Shown one piece after another: positions 1 through 11,325 of a DNA stretch of 64,000 nt. This DNA comes from Vulcanimicrobiota bacterium. GTDB taxonomy: Bacteria; Vulcanimicrobiota; Xenobia; Xenobiales; JADMJV01. The translations under genes and the position numbers were made by a program. How positions within the stretch are numbered: the first letter of the stretch is position 1; every line of letters starts with the position of its first letter. The DNA is taken from contig JAHBVR010000015.1 in the NCBI GenBank assembly GCA_019637395.1, forward strand, positions 200,380-264,379. Direction: 5' to 3'. The notes below the pieces were generated by a model. It was not told where the DNA came from. It saw nothing but the letters and a program-made list of their open reading frames with translations, and did no database searches.

Positions 1-1487
1 GCCACTTTCTGGCCAACATGTCGCACGAAATCCGCACTCCCATGGCGGCTATCATCGGCTATGTGGATATCCTCTCGCGCCAGGTCACCGACCCTTCCCA
101 TCTCGAGGGATTGCAGGTCATCCAGCGCAACGGCCTGCATCTGCTCGAGATCATCAACGACGTGCTGGATATTTCCAAAATCGAGGCCGGCAGTCTGCAG
201 GTGGAACACGTACCGGTGTCAGTGCGCAACATCATCGACGAAGTCATTTCACTGATGGACGTGCGTGCCGCCGAAAAAAACCTGGAGCTGAAGGTGGAGT
301 TCAACGGCCTCATGCCCGAGACCATCTCCAGCGATCCGACCCGCCTGCGCCAAATTCTCATGAACCTGTTGGGCAACGCCATCAAGTTTACCCACGAAGG
401 AACGGTCACTCTGGCCGTAACTCTATTTGCCGAGCAAGAACGCCTGGAATTCTGCGTTTCCGATACCGGGGTGGGCATCGCCGGCCAGGCTCTGGAAAAG
501 CTCTTCAAGCCCTTCAGCCAGGCCGATTCCTCGGTAACCCGGCGCTTTGGCGGCACCGGACTGGGCCTGGCCATCAGCTACAATCTGGTCAAATTACTGG
601 GTGGCGAACTGGACGTGCAGAGCCAGGAAGGCAGCGGCAGCCTGTTTCGCTTCAGCGTCTCCACCGGCGCTCTGGATCGGGTTAGCTTGTTGGAACCGCG
701 CACCTGGGGCGAGCGTAGCGCCGGCGATCCCCGCCCCAGTAAGCTCTTGCCTTTGCCCGGGCGCAAAGTGCTGGTAGTCGAAGATCAACCGGATCTTCGC
801 GATTTGATGGAAAACTATTTCCGCGAAGCTCAGGCCGAAGTGGTCACCGTGGAAGACGGCCAGGCGGCCCTCGACTACCTGGAGACGGCCGAAGCCGAAG
901 TAGTGGTCATGGATATGCAAATGCCGCGCCTGGACGGTTACGCGGCCACCCGCGAGCTGCGCCGGCGCGGCTGCAATCTGCCTGTGCTGGCGTTGACGGC
1001 TTCGGCCATGCAGGGGGACCGCGATGCCTGCCTGGAGGCCGGTTGCACCGCCTACCTCACCAAACCCGTGGATCGGTCAGCCTTGTTGAGCCAGGTCGAA
1101 CTACTCTTGCAGCGTGGCGCCGGGGTGCGCGTGATGGTGGTGGAAGACAATCCCATGGCCGCTCTTTCGGTAGTGCTGATGCTCAATACCATGGGTTGCG
1201 AAACGTCGGTGGCCCGCGACGGAGCCCAGGCCCTACAACTGATCGAAGAAGCGACCCCGCCCGATTTCATTCTGCTCGACCTGGGCCTGCCCGACATGGA
1301 CGGCTGGGCCTTGCTGGACCGCCTGCGCCGGCGCCAACACCTGGAGCATACCAAGATCATCGCTCACACCGGCCAGGATCCGCGTGATCTGGCCAGCAGC
1401 CAGCACGGCGTGCACTTTGACGAGGTGGTGCAAAAGCCGGTCAACCGCGAAACCCTGCTCCAGATCCTGTTCACCCATCGAGGTTAA
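1..1487 (+). CDS. Hybrid sensor histidine kinase, 5'-truncated by window
   Basis: The reading frame is already open at base 3 and begins inside the HisKA H-box ([13 protein letters not shown]), so the N-terminal sensor part lies outside the window. The acceptor His is at bases 24-26. Order: HisKA, HATPase_c (N-box LMNLLGNAIKFTH, G-boxes DTGVGIAG and GGTGLGLAI, about nt 340-660), then two receiver domains (about nt 766-1110 and 1130-1480). Each receiver has the acidic pocket, the acceptor Asp (MDMQMP; LDLGLP) and the KP lysine (TKPVD; QKPVN). It should autophosphorylate on His and relay to its own receivers or to a separate Hpt protein. Two more two-component genes follow on the same strand. 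Confidence 0.93.
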   Translation, partial: HFLANMSHEIRTPMAAIIGYVDILSRQVTDPSHLEGLQVIQRNGLHLLEIINDVLDISKIEAGSLQVEHVPVSVRNIIDEVISLMDVRAAEKNLELKVEFNGLMPETISSDPTRLRQILMNLLGNAIKFTHEGTVTLAVTLFAEQERLEFCVSDTGVGIAGQALEKLFKPFSQADSSVTRRFGGTGLGLAISYNLVKLLGGELDVQSQEGSGSLFRFSVSTGALDRVSLLEPRTWGERSAGDPRPSKLLPLPGRKVLVVEDQPDLRDLMENYFREAQAEVVTVEDGQAALDYLETAEAEVVVMDMQMPRLDGYAATRELRRRGCNLPVLALTASAMQGDRDACLEAGCTAYLTKPVDRSALLSQVELLLQRGAGVRVMVVEDNPMAALSVVLMLNTMGCETSVARDGAQALQLIEEATPPDFILLDLGLPDMDGWALLDRLRRRQHLEHTKIIAHTGQDPRDLASSQHGVHFDEVVQKPVNRETLLQILFTHRG

Positions 1488-1764
1488 CCGAGAAGGCTGG
1501 CGGCGATGGCCGTGCACACAGCGGCCTGGGCGATATGTTCGGCGTTCTTGGTCACGAAGTTCTTGAAGCGAAGCATTTTTGAGTGGACCTCCCGTCTTGA
1601 TTTGGTCTACTCCTTCAAGATACTTCCTACGGGTGGTGTCCACCTGACACGCTCTGACAGGGAATTTGCTCTCCGGGCGAAATTTCGAGCCTGTGAAGTA
1701 CGCGCGTACTCCCCAGGCTCCGACTGAACTTGTTACTCTTTAACTCCGTGCGAGTTCAAACTTC

Positions 1765-2946
1765 ATGATGGAGCAATTGCCCGAGGTAGCGCCCGGCCTC
1801 CCCGAGACAACCGGCAGGCCCACCGTTTTGCTGGTCGACGACAACCCGCATAAGCTGCACTCCATGGAGTCGGTGGTCAGCGATCTGCCCATCGAGGTCT
1901 TGACCGCCTCCTCCGCTAAGGAAGCCCTCAAGCTGCTGCTGCGCGCCCAGGACTTCGCCGTGATTCTGCTGGATGTCAACATGCCCGATATGAACGGCTT
2001 CGAACTGGCGGAAATGATTCGCCAGCGCCCGCGTTTCGAATACACTCCTCTGATCTTCGTGACCAGCATCAGCACCTCCGAGGCCGAACGCGCCCGAGGT
2101 TACGGCATGGGCGCCGTCGACTATATCTTCCTGCCGGTTGTTCCCGAGGTTTTACGCGCCAAGGTAAGCGCCCTGGTGGACCTGTATCGCAAAAGCCGCG
2201 AAGTGGAGATTCAGGCCGAGCAGCTCAAGCACCTCAATCACCAGCTCAACAGTCAGTTGCAGCACATCGAATCGCTCAATCATCAATTAGCCCTCAGCAA
2301 TCGCGAGCTGGAAGGCCTGACTTACTCGGTTTCCTTCGACCTGCGCGCTCCCCTGGGTTCGGTGGCCAACTACGTAGGGCTGCTGCGCGAGGAATTCGGC
2401 GAAAAGATGAGCGGCAAAGGCAAGAAATACCTAGACTTCGTCGAGTCCGGCCTGGAGAAAGCGGACAAGCTGATTCAAGGCTTTCTCGATCTGACACAGG
2501 TCGCCCGCGCTCCTTTTCTACCACGCGAACTGGATCTGGTGGAACTGGTCAAGGGCATACTCCCGTCCTTGCCGGATCATCAGCGCGTCCAGTGGAAGCT
2601 GCCCGACAGCCTGACGCTGACGGCCGACCCGGCCCTGCTGGGAACGGCCTTGACCCAGTTGCTATCCAACGCCATCAAGTTCACCAGCAAAGTCCCCCGC
2701 CCCGAGGTAGAAATCGGCAAGCTCGATGAAAACCCCACTTACTTCGTGCGCGACAACGGCAGCGGTTTTCCGGCCGACTACGCCGACCGAATCTTCCTGC
2801 CGTTTCAGCGCCAGCGCCTGATCGGCGACGCCGGAGGCGCCAAAATCGGCCTGGCTATCGCCCACCGCGCCCTTTCCCGCCACGGAGGATCCATCTGGGC
2901 CGAAGGCAAACCCCAGTCGGGGGCCATCTTTTACTTCCGCCTCTGA
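1765..2946 (+). CDS. Receiver-coupled histidine kinase-like protein lacking the H-box His
   Basis: This 393-residue cytoplasmic protein has an N-terminal receiver (residues about 20-135, acceptor in LLDVNMPDMNG), a heptad-rich linker (140-190), a HisKA-like helix pair (185-250) and HATPase_c (about 285-393). The H-box normally reads YSVSHDLRAPL in this family. Here it is YSVSFDLRAPL, with TTC (Phe191) at 2335-2337 replacing the phosphorylated His. The N-box (LLSNAIKFTS) and G1 (DNGSGF) are intact, but the G2 glycine motif is degraded (AKIGLA). The receiver also has LPVV where KP is usual. It may still bind ATP or dimerise but should not autophosphorylate in the standard way. ATG at 1765 and at 1768 are both possible; no strong ribosome site is visible. 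Confidence 0.88.
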   Translation: MMEQLPEVAPGLPETTGRPTVLLVDDNPHKLHSMESVVSDLPIEVLTASSAKEALKLLLRAQDFAVILLDVNMPDMNGFELAEMIRQRPRFEYTPLIFVTSISTSEAERARGYGMGAVDYIFLPVVPEVLRAKVSALVDLYRKSREVEIQAEQLKHLNHQLNSQLQHIESLNHQLALSNRELEGLTYSVSFDLRAPLGSVANYVGLLREEFGEKMSGKGKKYLDFVESGLEKADKLIQGFLDLTQVARAPFLPRELDLVELVKGILPSLPDHQRVQWKLPDSLTLTADPALLGTALTQLLSNAIKFTSKVPRPEVEIGKLDENPTYFVRDNGSGFPADYADRIFLPFQRQRLIGDAGGAKIGLAIAHRALSRHGGSIWAEGKPQSGAIFYFRL

Positions 2947-3050
2947 GCGCGGGATCCCCGTACTGCTCCAACCAGTACTCCAGGCTACTCTCCTGACTGC
3001 CACAAGCTGCTATGCTATTGGGCCGTGTGACTTTTTAGAGGAGACCGAGA

Positions 3051-6000
3051 ATGCCCGTATTAGAAGAGTCCGAACTCGATAAAACCATCCTTCTCAATGC
3101 CCTGATGGCGGTCAAGCGAGGCGAGTTCGACACCCGGCTGCCGAACCATTGGACGGGGCTGGACGGTAAAATCGCCGACGCTTTCAACTCTATGGTCGAA
3201 CTCAACGCGGGTCTAAAAGCCCAGTTGGAGACGGTCAGCCGGGCGGTCGGCGCCGAGGGCAAAACCGGGCACCGCATCACTCTGGCCGGAGCCGACGGCG
3301 GTTGGGCCCGTTGCGTCAGTTGCGTCAACGATCTGGTCGACGACCTGGTCTGGCCCACCTCGGAAATCGCGCGCGTCATCGGCGGCGTGGCCCGCGGCGA
3401 TCTGTCTCAAAATATGGAGTTGGAAGTGCAGGGTCGTTCCTTGAAGGGCGAATTCTTGCGTACCGCCCGCACCGTGAACACCATGGTGGAACAACTCAAT
3501 GGTTTTGCTTCCGAGGTGACCCGCGTGGCCCGCGAAGTGGGCACCGAAGGCAAGCTGGGGGGCCAGGCGCGCGTAAAAGGCCTGTCGGGCACCTGGAAAG
3601 ACCTGTCGGCCAGCGTGAATTTAATGGCCGCCAATCTGACCGACCAGGTACGCAACATCGCGGCCGTGACCACGGCCGTGGCCCAGGGCGACCTTTCCAA
3701 AAAGATTACCGTGGACGTGCGCGGCGAGCTGCACCAGCTCAAAGACACCATCAACACGATGGTGGATCAATTGCGTTCTTTCACCTCCGAAGTGACCCGC
3801 GTGGCCCGCGAGGTGGGCACCGAAGGCAAGCTGGGCGGCCAGGCGCTGGTGCCCGGTTCAGCCGGTGTGTGGGCCGACCTGACCGACAGCGTCAACTTGA
3901 TGGCCAGCAACCTGACCGACCAGGTGCGTAACATTGCCGAAGTAACCACCGCCGTGGCCCGCGGCGATCTTTCAAGAAAGATCACCGTAGACGTAAAAGG
4001 CGAAATTCTGCAGCTCAAAGTGACCATCAATACGATGGTGGATCAGTTGAACGCATTCGGCTCCGAGGTGACTCGCGTGGCCCGCGAAGTGGGCACCGAA
4101 GGCAAACTGGGCGGTCAAGCCCAGGTGCCGGGCGTGGGCGGCGTTTGGAAGGATCTGACCGATAACGTAAATCTGATGGCCGCCAACCTGACCGGCCAGG
4201 TGCGTAACATCGCGGCCGTAACCACGGCCGTGGCCCAGGGCGATCTTTCCGAAAAGATCATGGTCGACGTGCGCGGCGAGTTACTGCAGTTGAAAGACAC
4301 CATCAATACCATGGTGGATCAGTTGCGTTCTTTCGCGTCGGAGGTAACCCGCGTAGCTCGCGAGGTAGGTACTGAAGGCAAACTGGGTGGCCAGGCGCTG
4401 GTGCCGGGGGTAGCCGGTGTGTGGAAAGACCTCACCGACAACGTGAACGGCATGGGCAGCAATCTGACCGACCAGGTCCGCTCCATCGCCGAAGTAACCA
4501 TTGCAGTGGCCCGTGGCGACCTGTCCCGCAAGATCACCGTGGACGCCAAGGGCGAGATTCTGGAATTAAAAGAAACCATCAACACCATGGTGGACCAGTT
4601 GAACTCGTTCGGCTCCGAGGTCACCCGCGTGGCCCGCGAAGTGGGCACCGAGGGGAAACTAGGGGGTCAGGCCACCGTGCCCGGGGTGGCCGGCGTCTGG
4701 AAAGACCTGACCGACAACGTAAATTTGATGGCCAGCAACCTGACCGGCCAGGTGCGCAACGTGGCCGAAGTCACCACCGCCGTGGCCGAAGGCGATCTTT
4801 CCAAGAAAATCACCGTGGACGTACGCGGCGAGTTTCTGCAATTGAAGGACACCATCAACACCATGGTGGATCAATTGCGCTCGTTCGGCTCGGAGGTAAC
4901 CCGCGTGGCCCGCGAGGTGGGCACCGAGGGCAAACTGGGCGGTCAAGCCGTGGTGCCGGGCATCGCCGGCGTCTGGAAAGACCTGACCGATAACGTGAAC
5001 TTGATGGCCAGCAATCTGACCGGCCAGGTGCGTAACATCGCCGAGGTGACCACCGCCGTAGCCCGCGGCGATCTTTCGCGAACCATTACCGTAGACGTCA
5101 AGGGCGAAATTCTCGAGTTGAAAAACACCATCAACATCATGGTGGAACAGTTGAATGGTTTTGCCTCGGAGGTAACCCGCGTGGCCCGCGAGGTGGGCAC
5201 CGAAGGCAAGCTGGGCGGTCAGGCGCAAGTGCCGGGAGTGGCCGGCGTTTGGAAAGACCTGACCGACAACGTCAACTTGATGGCCGCCAACCTGACCGGC
5301 CAGGTGCGTAACATCGCGGCCGTGACCACGGCCGTGGCCGGCGGCGACCTGTCCAAGAAGATCACCGTGGACGTGCGCGGCGAAATCGCCGAACTCAAGG
5401 AAACCATCAACATCATGGTGGATCAGCTGAATGGTTTCGCGGCTGAGGTAACGCGCGTGGCCCGCGAGGTAGGCACTGAGGGGAAATTGGGCGGCCAAGC
5501 CGACGTGAAGGGCGTGTCGGGTGTATGGAAAGACCTGACCGACAACGTAAACGCCATGGCCGACAATCTGACCGGCCAGGTGCGCAACATCGCGGAAGTG
5601 ACCACCGCCGTGGCCAACGGCGATTTTACTCGCAAAATCACCGTCGAAGTGCGCGGTGAGATCGCGGAATTAAAGGGCACCATGAACACCATGGTAGACC
5701 AGTTGCAGGGCTTCGCGGCCGAGGTGACCCGCGTGGCCCGCGAGGTGGGCACCGAGGGCCGGCTGGGCGGCCAGGCCGATGTGAAGGGCGTGAGCGGCGT
5801 ATGGAAAGACCTGACCGACTCGGTGAATCGAATGGCCACCAACCTGACCGACCAGGTGCGTAATATCGCCGATGTCACCACCGCCGTGGCCAACGGTGAT
5901 CTTTCCAAGAAGATTACCGTGGACGTCAAAGGCGAGATTCTCGAACTCAAAATTACCATCAACACCATGGTGGAACAGTTGCAAGGATTCGCCGCCGAGG

Positions 6001-9000
6001 TAACCCGCGTGGCCCGCGAGGTGGGCACCGAGGGTAAGCTCGGTGGCCAGGCCGGCGTGCCCGGCGTGGGCGGGGTTTGGAAAGATCTGACCGACTCGGT
6101 GAATCGAATGGCCGCCAACCTGACCGACCAGGTGCGTAACATCGCCGACGTCACCACCGCCGTGGCCACCGGCGATCTTTCCCGGAAGATTACGGTGGAC
6201 GTGCGCGGTGAGTTTCTCCAACTGAAGGACACCATGAACACCATGGTGGATCAGTTGCGCGCTTTCGCCGCCGAGGTAACTCGCGTGGCCCGCGAGGTCG
6301 GCACCGAAGGCCGCCTGGGCGGCCAGGCGCAAGTGCCCGGTGTGGCCGGCACCTGGAAAGATCTTACCGATAGCGTGAACTTCATGGCCTCCAACCTGAC
6401 CTCGCAGGTGCGCAACATCGCGGCCGTTACCACCGCCGTGGCTTACGGCGACCTGTCCAAAAAGATCACCGTGGACGTAAAAGGCGAGATTCTCGAACTC
6501 AAAAACACCATTAATACGATGGTGGATCAACTCAATGGTTTTGCCTCCGAGGTGACTCGCGTGGCCCGCGAGGTGGGCACCGAAGGCAAGCTGGGCGGCC
6601 AGGCCAAGGTGCAGGGCGTGGCCGGCACCTGGCAGGACCTGACCAATAACGTGAACCTGATGGCCGCCAACCTGACCGACCAGGTGCGCGGTATCGCCAA
6701 GGTGGTCACCGCCGTGGCCAACGGCAACTTGAGACAGCGCATGACCTTCCAGGCCAAAGGCGAAATCGCCGAGCTGGCCGACACCATCAACTCCATGACC
6801 GACACGCTGGCCACCTTCGGCGACCAGGTGACCTCGGTGGCCCGCGAGGTGGGCGTGGAAGGCCGGCTGGGCGGCCAGGCGCTGGTGCCCGGTGCCGCCG
6901 GCACCTGGAAAGACCTGGTGGACAACGTAAACCAGTTGGCCGCCAACCTGACCAACCAGGTACGCGCCATCGCCGAAGTGGTCACGGCCGTGACCAAAGG
7001 CGACCTGACCCGGTCCATTCAGGTGGAAGCTCTGGGCGAGGTTTCGGCGTTGAAGGATTTGATCAACGAAATGATCCGAAATCTGCGTGAAACCACCCAT
7101 CGCAACGCGGAGCAGGACTGGCTCAAGACCAACCTGGCCCGCTTCACCCGCATTCTCCAGGGCGAGCGCGACCTGCTGCGCGTGGCCCGCTCGCTGCTGG
7201 CCGAACTGGCTCCGGTGGTCTCGGCCCAGCACGCCGTCTTCTATGTGCGCGCCGGCGAAAGCGAAAACGAAGTCTATCGCCTGCTGACCAGCTATGGCTT
7301 CCGCGAGCGCAAGAACATCTCCACCGAGTGGCAGGTGGGCGAAGGCCTGATTGGAACCTGCGCCTTCGAGAAGCAACGCATCCTGTTAACCAACGTGCCG
7401 CCCGACTACGTGCAGATCACCTCGGGTCTGGGCCAGGGAACGCCGCTCAACATCATCGTGCTGCCCATTCTCTTCGAGGGCGAGGTCAAAGCCGTCATCG
7501 AGCTGGCCAGTTTCAAGTTGTTCACCCCCATCGACCAGCAGTTCCTGGAACAACTCACCGAAGGTATCGGCATTATTTTAAACACTATCGAGGCTTCCAG
7601 CCGGACTGAAGAACTCTTAAAGCAATCGCAGGCGCTGGCTCAAGAACTGAAGAGCGGTCAATTTGAACTGCGCCAGACCAACGAGGAACTGGAAGAAAAA
7701 GCCCGTCTGCTGGCCACCCAGAACGCCGAAGTGGAGCGCAAGAACCAGGAGATCGAAGAAACCCGCCGGGCCATCGAAGAAAAGGCCGAGCAGTTAGCCC
7801 TCACCTCCAAATACAAGTCGGAGTTCCTGGCCAATATGTCGCACGAACTGCGCACGCCCCTCAACAGCTTGCTGCTGCTGGCCGAACAACTGGTGGCCAA
7901 CTACGACGGCAACCTGACCGGTAAACAGCAGGACATGGCCCGCACCATTCGCGGCGCCGGCCAGGACCTGCTGACGCTGATCAACGACATTCTTGATCTT
8001 TCCAAGATCGAGTCGGGCACGGTGGTCATCGACCCCGAAGAAGTCACCGTACATACTCTCACCCAGCATCTGGAGAGCACCTTCCGCCACGTGGCCGAAT
8101 CCAAAAACCTGGAGCTGAGTATTTCTCGTTCCGACGATCTACCGGCCACCCTCACCACCGACGGTCCGCGTTTGCTGCAAGTACTCAAGAACTTGCTGGC
8201 CAACTCCTTCAAGTTCACCGACAAGGGACGCATTTCGGTGCACTTCTTCCGCGCCCAGGAAGGTTGGAGTTCCGACAACGAGGTGCTCAAACGCAGCGCC
8301 GAGGTCATCGGTGTGTCGGTGACGGATACCGGCATCGGCATCGCGCCGGAACGCCAGAAAGTCATTTTCGAAGCCTTCCAACAGGCCGACGCCAGCACCA
8401 GCCGCAAATACGGCGGGGCCGGCCTGGGCCTGGCCATCAGCCGCGAGCTGGCTCTGCTGTTGGGCGGAGAGCTGCAACTGACCGAGTCGTCGCCGCGCGG
8501 CAGCACTTTTACAGTCTATATTCCCCGGATCTTCCTGGGATTTACGCCCGTCCCGCCGCGGCCCGCCCCGCCCCCTCTGGAACTTTCGGCCGCCTCCAGC
8601 CCGCTTTTTGCTCCCCGCGATCTCAGTCCAGGCGATCGCCTGCTCCTGATCGTGGAGGACAACGCGGAGTTTTCCGATGTCCTGGAGGAGGCGGCTCGCG
8701 AATTCCACTTCAAGTCGGTGGTCTCGCGTAGCGCCGAGGAGGCCGTGGTCATGGCTCGTGAACTGCAGCCGGACGCCATCAGCCTGGATATCTACCTGCC
8801 CGACGTGGACGGCTGGAGCGTGCTCGACCGCCTGAAGGCCGATCCGAAGACCCGTCACATTCCGGTGATTATTATCAGCGGTCAGGATGACCGGTTGCGC
8901 GGTCTGCAGCGCGGCGCCCTGGCCCACCTGATCAAGCCGATCGGGCGCGAGCAACTGCGCCAGTGCTTTCATCGCCTCTCCGACTTCTTGAAGATGCGCG

Positions 9001-9803
9001 TGCGCCGCGTGCTGGTCTGCGAAGATCAGGAAGTCGAGCGCGAGAACATCACCCAGATGCTGGCCAAGGGCGACGTGGAAGTGGTAGCCGTGGACAATGG
9101 CCAGGCGGCTCTGGCCGCTCTCCAGACTCAACCCTTCGAGTGTATGGTGCTGGACCTGAAACTCCCGGACATCTCGGGCTTTCAAGTTCTGCAAGAGCTA
9201 CAGGCCCAGGATAACCTGAAGAACCTCCCGGTCATTGTGTATACCGGCCGCGAACTCAACAAGAAAGAGGCGAGCCGTCTGAAGAAGCTGGCTCAAAGCG
9301 TGGTGGTCAAGGGCGGGGACTCGATCAATCAGCTGGTGCACGAGGCCTCGGTCTACCTGCATAAGCTGCCCACCGACGTGGAAGTCTCGCAGCATCTGGT
9401 GGACAAGGTCTACCAGACCGACGCGCCCCTGGAGAACAAACGCATTCTGATTGTGGACGACGACGCCCGCAATCTATTCGCCTTGACCAGCGTGCTGGAG
9501 CGGCATCACATGGTGGTGCTGACGGCCGAGAGTGGAATCGAAGCCATCGAGATCCTCAAGGCCGACAACAATGTGGATCTGGTGCTGATGGACATCATGC
9601 TGCCGGAAATGGACGGCTACGAAACCATGAGCGAACTGCGCAAGGTGCCGGAGTTGAAGTCGCTGCCCATCATCGCGTTGACGGCTAAAGCCATGAAAGG
9701 CGACCGCGAACGCTGCATGGAGGCCGGCGCCTCTGACTACATCGCCAAACCGGTGCAGACCGATCACCTGCTGACCATGCTGCGCATCTGGTTATACAAG
9801 TAG
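3051..9803 (+). CDS. Giant poly-HAMP hybrid histidine kinase with GAF and three receivers
   Basis: This 2250-residue protein has no membrane segment, so it is probably cytosolic. Order: a degenerate HAMP-like N-terminus (1-155); thirteen 92-residue HAMP-type repeats each holding AREVG(T/V)EG and GDL(S/T/R) motifs (about 155-1345); GAF (1366-1516); coiled coil (1517-1585); HisKA with [13 protein letters not shown] (His1598); HATPase_c (about 1700-1827); and three receivers (about 1864-1977, 1984-2107, 2129-2249). The third receiver has [11 protein letters not shown] and AKPVQ. A GAGGAG ribosome site lies nine bases before ATG 3051. The layout resembles group III (Nik1/Os-1 type) osmosensing kinases, whose HAMP arrays transmit the signal. 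Here the array is much longer, and GAF and two extra receivers are added. The ligand is unknown. Confidence 0.95.
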   Translation: MPVLEESELDKTILLNALMAVKRGEFDTRLPNHWTGLDGKIADAFNSMVELNAGLKAQLETVSRAVGAEGKTGHRITLAGADGGWARCVSCVNDLVDDLVWPTSEIARVIGGVARGDLSQNMELEVQGRSLKGEFLRTARTVNTMVEQLNGFASEVTRVAREVGTEGKLGGQARVKGLSGTWKDLSASVNLMAANLTDQVRNIAAVTTAVAQGDLSKKITVDVRGELHQLKDTINTMVDQLRSFTSEVTRVAREVGTEGKLGGQALVPGSAGVWADLTDSVNLMASNLTDQVRNIAEVTTAVARGDLSRKITVDVKGEILQLKVTINTMVDQLNAFGSEVTRVAREVGTEGKLGGQAQVPGVGGVWKDLTDNVNLMAANLTGQVRNIAAVTTAVAQGDLSEKIMVDVRGELLQLKDTINTMVDQLRSFASEVTRVAREVGTEGKLGGQALVPGVAGVWKDLTDNVNGMGSNLTDQVRSIAEVTIAVARGDLSRKITVDAKGEILELKETINTMVDQLNSFGSEVTRVAREVGTEGKLGGQATVPGVAGVWKDLTDNVNLMASNLTGQVRNVAEVTTAVAEGDLSKKITVDVRGEFLQLKDTINTMVDQLRSFGSEVTRVAREVGTEGKLGGQAVVPGIAGVWKDLTDNVNLMASNLTGQVRNIAEVTTAVARGDLSRTITVDVKGEILELKNTINIMVEQLNGFASEVTRVAREVGTEGKLGGQAQVPGVAGVWKDLTDNVNLMAANLTGQVRNIAAVTTAVAGGDLSKKITVDVRGEIAELKETINIMVDQLNGFAAEVTRVAREVGTEGKLGGQADVKGVSGVWKDLTDNVNAMADNLTGQVRNIAEVTTAVANGDFTRKITVEVRGEIAELKGTMNTMVDQLQGFAAEVTRVAREVGTEGRLGGQADVKGVSGVWKDLTDSVNRMATNLTDQVRNIADVTTAVANGDLSKKITVDVKGEILELKITINTMVEQLQGFAAEVTRVAREVGTEGKLGGQAGVPGVGGVWKDLTDSVNRMAANLTDQVRNIADVTTAVATGDLSRKITVDVRGEFLQLKDTMNTMVDQLRAFAAEVTRVAREVGTEGRLGGQAQVPGVAGTWKDLTDSVNFMASNLTSQVRNIAAVTTAVAYGDLSKKITVDVKGEILELKNTINTMVDQLNGFASEVTRVAREVGTEGKLGGQAKVQGVAGTWQDLTNNVNLMAANLTDQVRGIAKVVTAVANGNLRQRMTFQAKGEIAELADTINSMTDTLATFGDQVTSVAREVGVEGRLGGQALVPGAAGTWKDLVDNVNQLAANLTNQVRAIAEVVTAVTKGDLTRSIQVEALGEVSALKDLINEMIRNLRETTHRNAEQDWLKTNLARFTRILQGERDLLRVARSLLAELAPVVSAQHAVFYVRAGESENEVYRLLTSYGFRERKNISTEWQVGEGLIGTCAFEKQRILLTNVPPDYVQITSGLGQGTPLNIIVLPILFEGEVKAVIELASFKLFTPIDQQFLEQLTEGIGIILNTIEASSRTEELLKQSQALAQELKSGQFELRQTNEELEEKARLLATQNAEVERKNQEIEETRRAIEEKAEQLALTSKYKSEFLANMSHELRTPLNSLLLLAEQLVANYDGNLTGKQQDMARTIRGAGQDLLTLINDILDLSKIESGTVVIDPEEVTVHTLTQHLESTFRHVAESKNLELSISRSDDLPATLTTDGPRLLQVLKNLLANSFKFTDKGRISVHFFRAQEGWSSDNEVLKRSAEVIGVSVTDTGIGIAPERQKVIFEAFQQADASTSRKYGGAGLGLAISRELALLLGGELQLTESSPRGSTFTVYIPRIFLGFTPVPPRPAPPPLELSAASSPLFAPRDLSPGDRLLLIVEDNAEFSDVLEEAAREFHFKSVVSRSAEEAVVMARELQPDAISLDIYLPDVDGWSVLDRLKADPKTRHIPVIIISGQDDRLRGLQRGALAHLIKPIGREQLRQCFHRLSDFLKMRVRRVLVCEDQEVERENITQMLAKGDVEVVAVDNGQAALAALQTQPFECMVLDLKLPDISGFQVLQELQAQDNLKNLPVIVYTGRELNKKEASRLKKLAQSVVVKGGDSINQLVHEASVYLHKLPTDVEVSQHLVDKVYQTDAPLENKRILIVDDDARNLFALTSVLERHHMVVLTAESGIEAIEILKADNNVDLVLMDIMLPEMDGYETMSELRKVPELKSLPIIALTAKAMKGDRERCMEAGASDYIAKPVQTDHLLTMLRIWLYK
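3513..7100 (+). repeat. 13 tandem 276-bp coding repeats (HAMP array)
   Basis: The DNA between the start of the first [10 protein letters not shown] block (3513) and the thirteenth (about 6825) is exactly 12 x 276 bp. Copies 1-12 are nearly identical at protein level. They alternate VPG and VKG variants and RNIAAV, RNIAEV and RNIADV variants. Copy 13 and the unit before the array are more divergent, as expected when the middle of an array is homogenised by unequal crossover. Such repeats are prone to assembly collapse, so the copy number is only as good as the assembly. Confidence 0.9.
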
Positions 9804-9835
9804 CCTCGGACTGAGGTGTGTCCCGACCAGGCCTT

Positions 9836-10210
9836 ACATTGGTCAAGCCCCACGGGGACGCTCCCGGGGGCGTCCCGAATCGGCCAACATTCGTTAAGCC
9901 CCACCGGGACAGGTCGGGGCGTTCCGACCAGGCCTGACATGTGTTAAGTCCCACTGGGACGCTCCCGGGCGTCCCGAATCGGGCTGACATGTGTTAAGCC
10001 CCACGGGGACGACTCCCGGGCGTCCCGAATCGGGCTTACATTCGTTAAGCCCCGCTGGGACGCTCCGGGCGTCCCGATCCAGGCCTGACATATGTTAAGC
10101 CCCACCGGGGACGACTCCCGGGCGTCCCGAATCGGGCCAACATTCGTTAAGCCCCACCGGGACAGGTCGGGGCGTTCCGACCAGGCCTGACATATGTTAA
10201 GCCCCACCGG
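9836..10210 (+). repeat. Array A: seven full and one partial ~50-bp tandem repeats
   Basis: Units start with ACAT..GTTAAGCCCCAC at 9836, 9887, 9937, 9987, 10038, 10088, 10140 and 10190 (the last partial). Spacing is 50-52 bp with no unique spacer. Most units hold a GGGACG...CGTCCC inverted repeat around CTCCCGGG, able to form an RNA or DNA hairpin. Units 2 and 7 are identical and use GGTCGG...CCGACC instead. The array fills the gap between the stop of the giant kinase and the 3' end of a convergent small gene. A related array in the opposite orientation lies at 12216-12507. Confidence 0.9.
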
Positions 10211-10487
10211 CTCCGGCGGGGGGCTTGCCGGACTTGATGTTCGAGCCACGGCTGGTTTCGGCGGGCCCGTCTTCTACGGGGGCCGGATTGCCTTTGCGGT
10301 ATTCGTCATCCGCGCGACGGCGGCGGATCGCGTCCTCGTCACCCAATAGAGCCATCGCTTCATCGGCGGTCCGGGTGATCAAGTCGCGGCGAGGGCCGTT
10401 GACGTCATCCTTGGTCTCCCAGGCGGAACTCGAATCCTCGCGCTGATGATAGTCCTCCAGTGTTTTCGGCTTCTGGTGTTCGTGCAT
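10197..10487 (-). CDS. Small hydrophilic protein of unknown function
   Basis: This 96-residue, highly charged protein has no membrane segment or recognised domain. It is rich in Asp, Glu and Arg, with an ADEAMALLGDEDAIRRRR stretch in the middle and a Gly/Pro/Ala tail. The last residues and the stop lie in the final partial unit of repeat array A, so the array has shaped its C-terminus. An AAGGAA ribosome site lies a few bases before ATG 10487. It is 21 bp downstream of the next minus-strand gene and probably co-transcribed with it. Confidence 0.5.
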   Translation of the reverse strand: MHEHQKPKTLEDYHQREDSSSAWETKDDVNGPRRDLITRTADEAMALLGDEDAIRRRRADDEYRKGNPAPVEDGPAETSRGSNIKSGKPPAGAGGA

Positions 10488-10508
10488 GCATTTCCGTTCC
10501 TTTTGGTT

Positions 10509-10787
10509 CTATTGTTTGGCGCTGGCGAAGCCGAACTCAATGGCTTCTTTCATATTGATCCAGGTAAAAGGGTACTTACCCGGCCAGGTTTGATGGGCAA
10601 AGTCATCCACTTCGTCCATGTTTCCACTTTGAAAGCGTGGGTCTTTGGCCAGTTCTACTCCGAAAAGGTAGGCGGGCCGGAAATCCTGGTAGGTGTATTC
10701 TTCCCAGAGCGGTCCTTGAAAGCGCTCACGGGCGTCGTTCTCCAGAGCCGTTTCTAAAGCGATGGGGATGCCGTCGGTCGATTGCAT
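10509..10787 (-). CDS. Small soluble protein with YLFGVELAKDPRF-type motif
   Basis: This 92-residue protein has no signal peptide. The motif PAYLFGVELAKDPRF, followed by an acidic stretch and a Trp-containing block (YPFTWINMKEAIEFGF), resembles the repeat-like segment of small bacterial stress-associated proteins that read roughly YG...A..DPRF...W...W....A....F. I make that link from pattern memory only. A GGAGAGAGG element lies 12 or more bases before ATG 10787. It is the first gene of a probable two-gene unit with the small protein that follows. Confidence 0.55.
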   Translation of the reverse strand: MQSTDGIPIALETALENDARERFQGPLWEEYTYQDFRPAYLFGVELAKDPRFQSGNMDEVDDFAHQTWPGKYPFTWINMKEAIEFGFASAKQ

Positions 10788-11325
10788 GGGCTTGGGTTTC
10801 CTCTCTCCACAGGGCTGCTCTCAGTCTCGCCCCAAGGCTCGATGTTGCGTACCTCCTGGGATAATGCCCACCCGGTATTGGCGTACGCCTTTTTAACAGG
10901 TGAGTAAGAAGCCCCGATAAAATCCCAGCGATGCGTAGCCCGGTCAGTTGCAGCAAGAGAACCGAACTCTATCCCAGGCCTTCCTACCCAAGCTGGCGTC
11001 TTCAAGCCACCGCCCGGGCCTGATGACTTTTATCCAAAGAAGTAAGCTCAGCTTACAACGAGCGCTTCTGTATGGATTCTTGCTGACCGGTGCTAGCCAG
11101 CCCCGCCCCGCTCGGCAGTAACCCCAAGTTCCCCAGCAACCACCAGGGCCTCGAGTCATGCGCGAAATGGACTAAGGCGGACCCATCGCTAACATGGATT
11201 TCCGGCCTGAAGTCAGGCAACCGCGTGGTCGTCTCTGAGCCCAGCAGTCCGCCCAAAATCAAATCGGTAACATTCTGGATCCTTTGGGAGTACTTTGGTA
11301 GAAATGCTCGGCCTAAAGTTGGGGC
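10788..11325. other. Intergenic region between divergent genes
   Basis: This is 538 bp between the starts of a minus-strand small gene and the plus-strand HTH gene. Short open frames exist on both strands, but none has a credible ribosome site, codon pattern or recognisable motif. It presumably holds both divergent promoters. No operator or RNA could be identified. Confidence 0.4.

Noticed and set aside
5670-7376. Long open frame antisense to the HAMP array
   Set aside because: It mirrors the repeats of the giant kinase. It is rich in His, Gly and Val from codon complement and has no motif of its own.
9836-10210. CRISPR array
   Set aside because: Units are contiguous with no unique spacers, and unit sequences vary along their whole length. 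No cas genes are nearby.
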